This document shows, piece after piece, positions 30,346 to 38,866 of a stretch of DNA of 64,000 nt. The position numbers and the translations under genes were made by a program. The stretch comes from Streptomyces sp. NBC_00433 (GTDB lineage Bacteria; Actinomycetota; Actinomycetes; Streptomycetales; Streptomycetaceae), in the NCBI GenBank assembly GCA_036015235.1, contig CP107926.1, forward strand, positions 7,918,001 to 7,982,000, given 5' to 3'. Numbering within the stretch: position 1 is the stretch's first letter; the number at the start of each line of letters is the position of its first letter. The notes below the pieces were generated by a model. It did not search any database and had not been told where the DNA came from. It saw nothing but the letters and a program-made list of their open reading frames with translations.

Positions 30346-31659
30346 TCAGCGGATCCCGTGCGGTGTGAAGTCGCGGAAACGACCGCTGTCGTAGAGCAGG
30401 CCCAGCATGTAGAGCATGCCGTCGTAGTAGCGTGCCTGGCCGGACGGGATGGCGGTGTTCCACATGTCCTCGACGAACGCCCCGCTGTTCGGGTCGGTCG
30501 CCGAGATCGCGGAGGTGGAGTTCATCGCCACCAGGCCCTGGGCGTGCGCCGGCTCGTATGTGTTCTGCCCCGCAGGCAGCGGCCTGCCGTCCAGATGGTA
30601 ACGGCTCACGTAATCGGTCACGCCCTGGCCCTCGAAGAAGTGCTCCAGCGTGTTGGAGTACCGCGTCTCCCAGGGCTTCACGCCCTCCCACGAGGCGTCC
30701 ACGTTCGCGTTCGCGATGACCCGCCAGGCGTCCTCCTGGAAGTTGTGGGAGTAGGCGTTGTCGTCCGCCGTCTCGCCGGGCCACATGAACGGCGTGCCGT
30801 CGAAGTTGGTGTAGCAGGGGGCGAGGCCGGTTTCCGCGTTCGGCGCTTCCTGCAGGAGTTTCTCGCCCGCGGCGTACGCCTTCTCCCACCGCGCCCTGTC
30901 GGACGGATCGGCCTTCGCGAAGACCTTGTAGAAGGCGGGCAGCGCGTAGGACGGGTCGGAGAAGCCGACCGCGCCGGGCGGAGAGAACGTCGGCAGGGAA
31001 CTGGCGGCGTCGAACATGTTCACGCCGCCGCCGTCGGAGGCGTGCCACATCGCGTGCAGGATCTGCTCCGCCTGCTGCCCGTAGTCGTACGTGCCGGCAC
31101 CGTCGTGCCAGCGGGCCGACGCCTCGGCGAGCGCCGCCGCGATCCACTGGTCGCCGTCCGGCGCGACACCGGTGTCGATGATCCGGCCGGTGGTGTCGGT
31201 GTGCCAGGCGAAGTAGTATTTCTCGCCACCGCTCTTGATCTGCATGTTCGTCTGCGCGAAGTTCCACAGCGAGTCGAACTCGTGCTTGTGGCCGAGCTGC
31301 ACCGCGATCATCATCGCGTAGCCCATACCCTCGCTGCGCACGTCCTGATTGCCGATGTCCTCGACGTACGCCATGGCGGGCGACATCTGGTAGTAGATGC
31401 TCTGCCCGTCGGCGTGGGTCGGACCGGTGCCCGGGTCGCCGTGGAAAAGCTGCTGCCAGGCGGCCTTGATCTTCGCGTCGACCGCCTTGGGCGAGTAGCC
31501 GGCGCGAGCGAACACGTCCGGCAGCTTCTTGTGCACGTCGGGCGAATGGACCGGTTTTCCGTGCTCGGGCGGGCCCGCGGCCAGCGCGGTCGCCGGAGCG
31601 GTCGCCACCAGCGCGGCGGCGGAAAGCAGAGCCACGGTCAGTTTGCGTGTTCTTTTCAC
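30346..31659 (-). CDS. Secreted GH8 enzyme, Rex-like reducing-end xylose-releasing exo-oligoxylanase
   Basis: A 437-residue protein with a signal peptide (KRTRKLTVALLSAAALVATAP... cut near residue 28) and a GH8 domain. It resembles the Rex enzyme of Bacillus halodurans as I remember it: DVRSEGMGYAMM with acid Glu110, YYFAWHTDT, FSDPSYALPAFY near residue 233, and EDAWRVIANANVD with base Asp310. Rex removes xylose from the reducing end of oligoxylans, so it would finish the products of the GH11 enzyme. The known Rex is cytoplasmic; the signal peptide here is unusual, and a broader GH8 specificity (endoglucanase, chitosanase) cannot be excluded. The GTG at 31659 has GGAGG ahead. Confidence 0.88.
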   Translation of the reverse strand: MKRTRKLTVALLSAAALVATAPATALAAGPPEHGKPVHSPDVHKKLPDVFARAGYSPKAVDAKIKAAWQQLFHGDPGTGPTHADGQSIYYQMSPAMAYVEDIGNQDVRSEGMGYAMMIAVQLGHKHEFDSLWNFAQTNMQIKSGGEKYYFAWHTDTTGRIIDTGVAPDGDQWIAAALAEASARWHDGAGTYDYGQQAEQILHAMWHASDGGGVNMFDAASSLPTFSPPGAVGFSDPSYALPAFYKVFAKADPSDRARWEKAYAAGEKLLQEAPNAETGLAPCYTNFDGTPFMWPGETADDNAYSHNFQEDAWRVIANANVDASWEGVKPWETRYSNTLEHFFEGQGVTDYVSRYHLDGRPLPAGQNTYEPAHAQGLVAMNSTSAISATDPNSGAFVEDMWNTAIPSGQARYYDGMLYMLGLLYDSGRFRDFTPHGIR

Positions 31660-31906
31660 ACGACACCTCCATGTGTCACCTGCGGGTGTGGTGCCGACTC
31701 CCACGGCGGCCGCACGGGTGCGCACGGCGGGCGCCGCCGGAGCGTCGAGCGCCGGTCGGGTACGGCAGGGCGGGCTGCGGCACCGGTATCCCTCGCGAGC
31801 CGGGGCAGCGGGGCTTCGCGGGGCGGGCGGCGGGGTTCGATGTCCGCGTCGGTCCCGCTGTCCGCGGACCGCCCCTGTGTGAGCCGCCACGGCTAGGACA
31901 GCCGTT

Positions 31907-31943
31907 ACCGTAGCCGACGCCCGGTAATTTCGTCAACGGTTGA
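31907..31943 (-). promoter_or_regulatory. Promoter and overlapping palindrome of the GH8 gene
   Basis: On the minus strand TTGACG (plus 31931-31936) and TACGGT (plus 31907-31912) are spaced 18 bp. The -35 box overlaps an 11-bp palindrome, TCAACGGTTGA at 31933-31943, a good place for a repressor. The leader would be about 240 bases. The rest of the gap to 32103 shows no gene. Confidence 0.6.
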
Positions 31944-32103
31944 ACAAATACGGTGACCTGGGCATTGAGGACTTCCGAGGTGGTAACGACCGGCGGCTCG
32001 ACGCTCGTTGACGGGCCGCCGAGGACCGCTTCGCCGTGGTGCTGCTCCCGCGTGCGTCGTCGGGCCGGCGCTCCGAGCGGCCTTTTGCTGGCAGGATCGG
32101 TCC

Positions 32104-34095
32104 ATGGGAGGCGAGCGGGGCAGCAGCGTCAACGCCGGGCCCGCGCCCGGGGAGCCGCGTGTGAGGGCCGCGCGGGAGGACGAGGCCGAGGCGCTCAGCG
32201 AGTTGGCACTTCGGTCGAAGGGGTATTGGGGCTACGACGCGGCGTTCCTGGCCGCCTGCCGGGAGGACTTGCGGCTGTACCCGGGCGAGGTGGCGGCCCG
32301 CAGGACCGTGGTCGCAGTGGAGTGCGCGCGGGAAGCGGACGTCCCGGCGCGGTCGGCGGACGGGGGAGAGGCCCCGCGGGTCCTGGGGTTCGCCACGCTC
32401 GAAGGCGCCGCGCCCGAGGGCGAGTTGGGCATGCTGTTCGTGGAACCGGCCGCGATCGGGCGGGGCGTGGGGCGGCTGCTGTACCGGCACGTGCTGGCCG
32501 AGGCGGGCCGGCTGGGCTTCACCCGCGTGGTGGTCGCCTCCGACCCGCACGCGGAGTCCTTCTACCTGGCCATGGGTGCCGAGCGGACGGACACCACGCC
32601 GTCCGGGTCGATCGCGGGCCGCGAACTCCCGCTGCTCACCGCCTGGCCCCGCCGGGCGCGGCCGCCCGCCTGGGTCTCCGCGTGGACCGGCGGCGGGCGC
32701 ACCGTGCACGTCGGCAACGTCGGCGAGTTCAACGCCCAGTTCCCCGGCGCCCCTGCGGCGCTGCGGCGGGGCGGCCACCACTACGCGTGCCTGGCGGCCT
32801 TCGGCGGACCGCACCCGAAGGCCGTCGTCCTGCCCCGGCACACGGACCCGGCCTGGACGCGCGAGCTGGCGCGGACGCTCGGATGGGAGGACGTCGAGGT
32901 GTACGGCGGCCTCGCGGACGACACCGGGTTGTCCGAGGCCGTTCTCGCCCACCCGGCGCTGCTGGAACGCATCGCGGCGGCCGGCCTGCCGGTGATCCCG
33001 TGGGGGAGCACGGCGCAGTTCGCCCGGCTCGCGGCGACCGTGAGCCCGCGAGGTGGCGAGGACGCCGCCGTTCTCCGCGCCGTCCACCGCTACGAGTCCA
33101 AGTCCGCCGCGCACGCACTCTTCCGGACACTCGAACCCGAGCACCCCGGTGTGGCGGTCCCGGGGCAGTGGCCGGTGGCCTCCCGCCGCGGACTCGCCCG
33201 TGTCCTGGCCGCTCGCGCCGCCGCCGGGGCCACCACCGTGGTGAAGACGGAGTACGGCGTGGGCGGCTCAGGCACCCTCGTGGTCGCCCCGGGACAGGTC
33301 GGCTCGGCGCGCGATGCCCGTGCGCTGGCCGGCCGGCTGCCCGCCGGGGGCCTGCTGGTGGAGGACTACGTCGACGGGGACGGCTCAGGGCCGCCGCGCG
33401 ACCTGACCTTCGACGCCGTCGTCGGCGCCGACGGCCGCGTCCACCCCGTCGGGGCCGGTGCCATGGACATCGAGGACACGAGCTACCGCGGCGTCACCGT
33501 CGGTCCCGCGGTCCTGCCCGAGGCGATCGCGCGGACCGCCGCCGACTTCGGCTCGGCCGTGGGCCGTGCGCTGTCCGCCGACGGCTATCGCGGCTGGTAC
33601 GACGTCGACTTCGTCGCCGACCGGGCCGGACGGCTGTGCCCGACCGAGATCAACCTCCGGCTCACCGGCCCGGCGGTCGCCTTCGTCATCCAGGCCAGGC
33701 TCGCGGAGATCCACGGCGGCGCGTTCTGCGTACGGACCCTGGACTGCCTGCCGCTGGGCGCTCGGCTGCCTTCCGCGGCGCTGTTCGAGCACGTGGGCCG
33801 GGTGGCCCGGGAGTGCCGGTCGCTCGGCGTGACGCTGCTGCCGACCGTGCCGACGGCGAGCTTCGACCCGTACCCGTACGTGGGGGTCGCCCTCGCCGCC
33901 CGCACGCCGCAGGCGCTGGACGCGGCGCAGTCGGCGGTGGTCGCCGCCAACCGCGCGCTGGCCGCGATGTTCGAGGACGGGCAGCCGGGGACGGCCGGGG
34001 TCGCGTCGGCGTCGAAGGCCGGGCGCCCGGGTGTCAGGTCCGTTCTCTCGGCCGCGCGGCGAAGAATGCCGCCAGTATCCCGGCGGCGATCATGA
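32104..34095 (+). CDS. GNAT acetyltransferase - ATP-grasp ligase fusion
   Basis: A 663-residue two-enzyme fusion. Residues about 18-165 are a GNAT acetyltransferase (GMLFVEPAAIGRGVGRLLY is the acetyl-CoA loop). Residues about 200-640 form an ATP-grasp ligase with VVKTEYGVGGSGT (ATP-contact Lys381) and the metal-binding EINLRLTG (Glu515, Asn517). ATP-grasp enzymes join a carboxylate to an amine or thiol through an acyl phosphate, so the pair could ligate two amino-acid-like units and acetylate the product. The ATG at 32104 has AGGA seven bases ahead; the frame is open to 32008. The 3' end overlaps the convergent adenylation gene by 62 bp. The substrates are unknown. Confidence 0.85.
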   Translation: MGGERGSSVNAGPAPGEPRVRAAREDEAEALSELALRSKGYWGYDAAFLAACREDLRLYPGEVAARRTVVAVECAREADVPARSADGGEAPRVLGFATLEGAAPEGELGMLFVEPAAIGRGVGRLLYRHVLAEAGRLGFTRVVVASDPHAESFYLAMGAERTDTTPSGSIAGRELPLLTAWPRRARPPAWVSAWTGGGRTVHVGNVGEFNAQFPGAPAALRRGGHHYACLAAFGGPHPKAVVLPRHTDPAWTRELARTLGWEDVEVYGGLADDTGLSEAVLAHPALLERIAAAGLPVIPWGSTAQFARLAATVSPRGGEDAAVLRAVHRYESKSAAHALFRTLEPEHPGVAVPGQWPVASRRGLARVLAARAAAGATTVVKTEYGVGGSGTLVVAPGQVGSARDARALAGRLPAGGLLVEDYVDGDGSGPPRDLTFDAVVGADGRVHPVGAGAMDIEDTSYRGVTVGPAVLPEAIARTAADFGSAVGRALSADGYRGWYDVDFVADRAGRLCPTEINLRLTGPAVAFVIQARLAEIHGGAFCVRTLDCLPLGARLPSAALFEHVGRVARECRSLGVTLLPTVPTASFDPYPYVGVALAARTPQALDAAQSAVVAANRALAAMFEDGQPGTAGVASASKAGRPGVRSVLSAARRRMPPVSRRRS

Positions 34096-36085
34096 GGGTG
34101 ACGTTGAAGCCGTACACCAGGGCCGCCTGGCGCGGCCAGTCCGTCTTGCTCGCGAGCCGGTAGAAGTTGTCCTGCGGCCACCAGGCGACCAGCAGCCAGA
34201 CCACCGAGAGGTGCGCGGCGGTGGTGATGCGGGGAGAACGCTCCTGACCGCCGACCAGCGGCCGTCCCCAGAAGAGGAACGCCACCCCCAGGCCCAAGGA
34301 GAGCCACTCGCACACGTAGAGCCCGAAGAACAGCAGGGCCTCCGGCTGGGGCACACCGGTGAGGTCGGTCGAGTGGGGCCAGAGGACGTCGGTGAGAATC
34401 GCGGCCAGGAAGGTCGCCAGGCCGCCCGCCGCCAGCGGTGCGCAGCCCGAGGTGTCGTCGGAGCCGGACCCCGGTCCACCCTTGCCGCCGTGCGCCGTCG
34501 CGGCTCCTGCCTGCCGCACCGGGAGCGGCAGGCCGGGCCGGTCGATGCGGCCGGCCCGGGTGCGCGGCAGCGAGGGCAGCGGGACGACGGTACGCGGGGC
34601 CCTGGCGGACGGCAGCCGGGCGGCGGCGTAGCTCCGTATGGCCGCCTGGCCGGACCCCGCGCCGTCGGTGAGGACGACGTAGGCGGCGAGGGTCCTGCGG
34701 CCGGGCGCGGCCTCGATCTCGGTGACCGCGCACTCCTCGACCGACGGGTGGCTGCGCAGCACCGCCTCGGCGTCGGCGTGCGCACCCTTGCGGCCGAGGT
34801 GTTCGAGGCGGCCGTCCTCGCCCACCCTGCCGAGGTCGCCGGTACGCAGCCACTGGCCACTGCTTGACGGCCGCCCGGCGGTCCGGTAACCGCTGGCGCC
34901 GCCGCGGCCCCCGACCGCGATCTCGCCGGTCCCGCCCTGGGCGACGGGCCGGCCGCGGGCGTCGAGCACCTGGACGTCGACGCCGGGGAAGGGCTCTCCG
35001 ATCAGCGACACCCGCTCGGGGCGGCCGAGGGTCACGGGCCGGTCGGGCAGTTCGAAGGAGGTCGCGCAGCCGGCGGCCTCGGCCGGACCGTAGACGTTGA
35101 GCAGTCGGACGTGCGGTCCCAGCGTCCTGCGGAGCGCCTGCTGCTCGTCCAGGTACCAGAGGTCGCCGGTGACGCTGACGAGCCGGACGGCGCCGAGGTC
35201 CAGCCCGCGCCGCCGGATGTACCGGTGCAGGTCCCTGGCGGTGGCCGTGTCGCAGTCCAGCACCGTGACGGTCTCGGCGAGGATCAGCGCGTGCAGCGCC
35301 GCGACAGCGGACTCGGGCCGCGCGGCCGCGGCGGTCGGAGGTGCCGCTGCGTCGGCCGACCTGGCCGCCCTCGCGGCGGCGGACCGGAAGTCCTTTCCGG
35401 CGGGCGGCGCGTCGTGCGCGGTACCGCTCGGCGGCGGGAGCACCAGTGTGCCGCCGGAGCCGAGCGTACGCAGCCAGCCGGCCGTGAACGCGGCTGACTC
35501 CGTCGGGAAGGTGAGGAGTCGGCGGTCCCCGGACGTGGGGCGGTGGACGATCTGCGAGCCCTCGAAGGCACTGAGGAGGGCGCGGTGCTCGATCAGCACG
35601 CCCTTCGGCGGACCCGTCGTGCCGGCCGTGTACAGGACGCAGGCGAGGTCGGGTGTCCGCACGTCCAGCGGCTCCGCGGACCGGCCGGCTATCGCGTCGG
35701 CCTCCCGGTCGACGGCCACGATCCGGCGGCGCTCGCCCGACGCCGCGACCCGGAGCGCCTCCGTGGTGATCACCGCGGACGGATCGGCGTCGGCGAGCAC
35801 CCGGCGGAGCTGCGGTTCCGGGACACCCGCCCCGAGCGGCAGGTAGGTGCCACCCGCCTTGAGGACGCCGAGCATCGCTGCCAACGCCTCGGGGCCCGGC
35901 TCCAGGCACACCGCGGCCAGACCGCCGGACGGCAGCCGCCCGTCCCGAAGGTGCCGGGCCAACTGGTCCGCCCGCCGGTCGAGTTCACCGTAGGTGAGAC
36001 ACTCCGCGCCGCACACCACGGCGGGCGCGGACGGGGTCAGCCGCGCCCACTCCTCGAAGAGCGAGTGGACCGATCCGTGCGGCAT
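34034..36085 (-). CDS. Adenylation (AMP-binding) domain fused to a C-terminal membrane domain
   Basis: A 683-residue protein: an NRPS-type A domain (residues about 1-500) followed by about four membrane helices (LLFFGLYVCEWLSLGLGVAFLFW, TAAHLSVVWLLVAWW, LVYGFNVTLMIAAGILAAF). A3 reads YTAGTTGPPKG, A5 NVYGPAEA, A7 WLRTGDLGR. The A10 Lys normally in NGKVDR is Arg (AGRIDR), and the A8 loop is shortened. There is no peptidyl-carrier domain. A membrane-tethered adenylating enzyme that hands its acyl-AMP to another protein, or a degenerate one, are both possible. ATG at 36085. It converges on, and overlaps, the GNAT/ATP-grasp gene. Confidence 0.85.
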   Translation of the reverse strand: MPHGSVHSLFEEWARLTPSAPAVVCGAECLTYGELDRRADQLARHLRDGRLPSGGLAAVCLEPGPEALAAMLGVLKAGGTYLPLGAGVPEPQLRRVLADADPSAVITTEALRVAASGERRRIVAVDREADAIAGRSAEPLDVRTPDLACVLYTAGTTGPPKGVLIEHRALLSAFEGSQIVHRPTSGDRRLLTFPTESAAFTAGWLRTLGSGGTLVLPPPSGTAHDAPPAGKDFRSAAARAARSADAAAPPTAAAARPESAVAALHALILAETVTVLDCDTATARDLHRYIRRRGLDLGAVRLVSVTGDLWYLDEQQALRRTLGPHVRLLNVYGPAEAAGCATSFELPDRPVTLGRPERVSLIGEPFPGVDVQVLDARGRPVAQGGTGEIAVGGRGGASGYRTAGRPSSSGQWLRTGDLGRVGEDGRLEHLGRKGAHADAEAVLRSHPSVEECAVTEIEAAPGRRTLAAYVVLTDGAGSGQAAIRSYAAARLPSARAPRTVVPLPSLPRTRAGRIDRPGLPLPVRQAGAATAHGGKGGPGSGSDDTSGCAPLAAGGLATFLAAILTDVLWPHSTDLTGVPQPEALLFFGLYVCEWLSLGLGVAFLFWGRPLVGGQERSPRITTAAHLSVVWLLVAWWPQDNFYRLASKTDWPRQAALVYGFNVTLMIAAGILAAFFAARPRERT

Positions 36086-36201
36086 GGCGTGAGCCCCCCG
36101 TCGTCACCGATGCGGTGGCCCGCAGTCCCGCAATTCTGCCATCTCGTCGGAGACTGGGGGGAGTTCATGGTTCGGATGGCTGAAACCCCTGTCCGCTGTG
36201 A

Positions 36202-36440
36202 AGCTGCCCCCGGACTGTCCGCGCAGCGAGCCCCGAGCAGGTCTCCCGGTGGCCGGACGGGACCATCCTCCGCAGCGCGGATTTCGGCGCGACGGTCCAC
36301 GGCCGGCGGGGCCTGTTCCGTTCCGACGGCACCGGGAAGAGCTGGGTACGCGTCAACGACGACCGCCACCAGTACGGCGGCCTCCCGGAGGCGCGGCGGG
36401 CGGCTGGATCGTTGACCCGCGCTACGGGGCTGTGAGGGTG
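36202..36440 (+). pseudogene. Remnant of a GH74 xyloglucanase with internal deletion and frameshift
   Basis: In frame 1 the DNA reads SRWPDGTILRSADFGAT, like the first Asp-box region of GH74 enzymes, and soon after GLFRSDGTGKSWVRVNDDRH with QYGG, like their last Asp-box. Then, in another frame, GWIVDPRYGAV resembles the C-terminal DPRVYG segment. Hundreds of residues between these parts of a real GH74 enzyme are missing. It fits the xylan/glucan theme of the region and shows decay. Confidence 0.6.
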
Positions 36441-36776
36441 TCGATCCGGGCGACACCAAGGGACGGGACCCTGCGCCCGCGTCGCCGGTTCGTACGCATC
36501 GAGCGGGACGGCGTACGGGCTGCTGAGCTTGACCCGCTGAAGGCGAGAGAGGACGGAGAGTCGCGCGACGTGCCCCCTCTCTTGCCGCCGCCGCGATCGG
36601 CCGGCACCGCCGTCGCGGGCGGGGTGTCCCTCCTGGAGGTCTCCCGCCGGCTGGGCCACTCTACAATTCAGATAACCGCGGACATCTATGGTCACCTGAC
36701 CCCGGGCTCGGGCGAGAAGCTGAAGCGCGTGATGGACGAGGTGCTGACCAGCGCCACCGTGCTGGTTCCGTGCTGA
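36438..36776 (+). pseudogene. Decayed tyrosine recombinase (phage-type integrase) C-terminus
   Basis: The frame holds RRFVRIERDGVRAAELDPLK and ESRDVP, as in the middle of actinophage-type integrases. It then jumps to VSLLEVSRRLGHSTIQITAD and IYGHLTPGSGEKL, the C-terminal part with the conserved His and the catalytic Tyr. The section with the RxxR box between them is missing. No tRNA gene or att repeat is seen nearby. It marks the right edge of the accessory region, just before guaB1; the whole stretch 36086-36820 has no intact gene. Confidence 0.72.
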
Positions 36777-36820
36777 CTTCGGCTCGCCGGCAGGGCAAAG
36801 CCGCAGGTGGGAGCTACCCC

Positions 36821-38260
36821 GTGAAATTCCTCAACGATGTTCGGCCTCCGTACGACCTGACGTACGACGACGTCTTCATGGTGCCGAGCCGCAGCGCCGT
36901 GGGCTCCCGCCAGGGGGTGGACCTCAGGTCCCCCGACGGGACCGGCACCACCATCCCGCTGGTGGTCGCGAACATGACCGCCATCGCCGGCCGCAGGATG
37001 GCCGAGACCGTGGCCCGCCGCGGCGGCCTGGTCGTCATCCCGCAGGACATCCCGATCGACGTCGTCGCCGACGTCGTCGGCTATGTCAAGCAGCGCCACT
37101 TGGTGCTCGACACCCCGATCACGCTGGCCCCGGGACAGACCGTGGCCGACGCGCTGTCGCTGCTGCCCAAGCGGGCGCACGGGGCCGGTGTGGTGGTCGA
37201 GGACGGCCGCCCGGTCGGTGTGGTCACCGAGTCCGACCTGACCGGCGTGGACCGCTTCACGCAGCTGTCCGAGGTGATGTCCACCGACCTGCTGCTGCTG
37301 TCGGCCGACATCGACCCGCGGGACGCCTTCAACCGGCTGGTCGACGCGCACCGCAAGCTCGCCCCGGCGGTCGACGCGGACGGGCGGCTGGCCGGCATCC
37401 TCACCCGTACGGCCGCGCTGCGCGCCACGCTCTACGAGCCGGCCGTCGACGCCGAGGGCCGGCTGCGGATCGCCGCGGCGGTGGGCATCAACGGCGACGT
37501 GGCGGGGAAGGCCGCCGAGCTGCTGAAGGCCGGTGTGGACACCCTGGTGGTGGACACCGCGCACGGCCACCAGGAGTCGATGATCGCCGCGGTGCGGGCG
37601 GTCCGCTCCCTCTCGCCGACAGTGCCGCTGGTCGCGGGGAACGTGGTGGCGGCCGAGGGCGTACGCGACCTGATCGAGGCGGGCGCGGACATCGTCAAGG
37701 TCGGCGTGGGTCCCGGCGCGATGTGCACCACCCGGATGATGACCGGGGTGGGCCGCCCGCAGTTCTCCGCGGTGCTCGAGTGCGCCGCCGAGGCCCGCAA
37801 GTACGGGAAGCACGTGTGGGCCGACGGCGGGGTGCGGCACCCGCGGGACGTGGCGATGGCCCTGGCGGCCGGCGCGTCCAACGTGATGATCGGCTCGTGG
37901 TTCGCCGGTACGTACGAGTCGCCCGGCGACCTCCAGCAGGCCGCGGACGGGCGGCTGTACAAGGAGTCCTTCGGGATGGCCTCGGCCCGCGCGGTCCGCA
38001 ACCGCACCAGCGAGGAGTCGGCGTACGACCGGGCGCGCAAGGCGCTCTTCGAGGAGGGCATCTCCACCTCGCGGATGTTCCTCGACCCGGCGCGGCCCGG
38101 TGTGGAGGACCTGATCGACGCGATCATCGCCGGGGTGCGCAGCTCGTGCACCTACGCCGGTGCCGGCTCGCTCGCCGAGTTCGAGCGCAAGGCGATCGTC
38201 GGCATCCAGAGCGCCGCCGGATACGCCGAGGGCAAGCCCTTGCACGCCAGCTGGCAGTAG
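36821..38260 (+). CDS. guaB1: GuaB1-type IMP dehydrogenase-related protein (GMP reductase)
   Basis: A 479-residue TIM-barrel enzyme of the IMPDH/GMPR superfamily with a central CBS pair (residues about 95-210) and the catalytic loop GVGPGAMCTTRMMTG (Cys near residue 306). Actinobacterial GuaB1 proteins of this length and with this loop work as GMP reductases rather than IMP dehydrogenases, as I recall from mycobacterial work. The GTG at 36821 follows GGTGGGAG at 36806-36813. It resumes the conserved gene order after the island, and an Lrp-like regulator starts 20 bp after its stop. Confidence 0.92.
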   Translation: MKFLNDVRPPYDLTYDDVFMVPSRSAVGSRQGVDLRSPDGTGTTIPLVVANMTAIAGRRMAETVARRGGLVVIPQDIPIDVVADVVGYVKQRHLVLDTPITLAPGQTVADALSLLPKRAHGAGVVVEDGRPVGVVTESDLTGVDRFTQLSEVMSTDLLLLSADIDPRDAFNRLVDAHRKLAPAVDADGRLAGILTRTAALRATLYEPAVDAEGRLRIAAAVGINGDVAGKAAELLKAGVDTLVVDTAHGHQESMIAAVRAVRSLSPTVPLVAGNVVAAEGVRDLIEAGADIVKVGVGPGAMCTTRMMTGVGRPQFSAVLECAAEARKYGKHVWADGGVRHPRDVAMALAAGASNVMIGSWFAGTYESPGDLQQAADGRLYKESFGMASARAVRNRTSEESAYDRARKALFEEGISTSRMFLDPARPGVEDLIDAIIAGVRSSCTYAGAGSLAEFERKAIVGIQSAAGYAEGKPLHASWQ

Positions 38261-38280
38261 CTGCCGTAGCGTCGGGGCTC

Positions 38281-38736
38281 GTGCCGCTGAACGAACTCGA
38301 CGAACGCATCGTCCACGCCCTGGCCGTCGACGCCCGCCGCTCCTACGCCGACATCGGCGCCGAGGTGGGGCTGTCCGCGCCTGCCGTCAAACGCCGGGTC
38401 GACCGGCTGCTGGCGGCGGGCGCGATCACCGGTTTCACCGTACGGGTCGACCCGGCCGCGCTCGGCTGGCAGACCGAGGCCCTGGTGGAGCTGTACTGCC
38501 GCCACAACACCTCGCCGGCCGACATCAGGCGCGGCCTGTCCCGCTACCCCGAGGTGGCGTCCGCCTCGACGGTGACCGGCGAGGCGGACGCGGTGGTGCA
38601 GGTCTTCGCCGCCGACGTGCGGCACTTCGAGCAGGTGCTGGAGCGCATCGCGGGCGAGCCGTTCGTGACCCGTACGAAGTCGGTGCTGGTGCTCTCGCCG
38701 CTGCTGCGCCGCTACGGGGCAGGCAGCCCCGGATGA
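38281..38736 (+). CDS. Lrp/AsnC-family transcriptional regulator
   Basis: A 151-residue feast/famine regulator: an N-terminal winged HTH (LDERIVHALAVDARRSYADI, then GLSAPAVKRRVDRLLAAG) and a C-terminal RAM ligand domain (VTGEADAVVQVFA). The GTG at 38281 is 20 bp after guaB1, so they are probably co-transcribed. Such regulators bind amino acids. Helically spaced repeat boxes lie before the amino-acid-oxidising operon at 40028, which makes that operon a plausible target. Confidence 0.93.
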   Translation: MPLNELDERIVHALAVDARRSYADIGAEVGLSAPAVKRRVDRLLAAGAITGFTVRVDPAALGWQTEALVELYCRHNTSPADIRRGLSRYPEVASASTVTGEADAVVQVFAADVRHFEQVLERIAGEPFVTRTKSVLVLSPLLRRYGAGSPG

Positions 38737-38795
38737 TCCGACCTGCGGCTTTACCGTATCGCGTGACGATTTGCGCAATTTGCCGGACTTCCTAG

Positions 38796-38819
38796 GTTTC
38801 GTCGGACCCTCCCGGGTAA
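38796..38819 (+). promoter_or_regulatory. Sigma-B-type stress promoter for the PRC-barrel gene
   Basis: GTTT at 38796-38799 and GGGTAA at 38814-38819 are 14 bp apart, close to the consensus known for S. coelicolor sigma-B (GnnT, 14-16 bp, GGGTAY). It lies 48 bp before the ATG. The palindrome TTGCGCAA at 38771-38778 just upstream could bind another factor. Confidence 0.6.
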
Positions 38820-38866
38820 TCCGTTCATTGACCGTTCCCAGGTCACGGCAGCCCCGAGGAGGCGAC

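Noticed and set aside
36198..36776. A single 192-codon gene covering the end of the island
   Set aside because: Its N-terminal half is out of frame with the GH74-like residues and its C-terminal half is a deleted integrase, so it joins two remnants by chance.
36438..36820. Attachment site or tRNA next to the integrase remnant
   Set aside because: No tRNA cloverleaf or direct repeat with the left edge of the island could be seen by eye.
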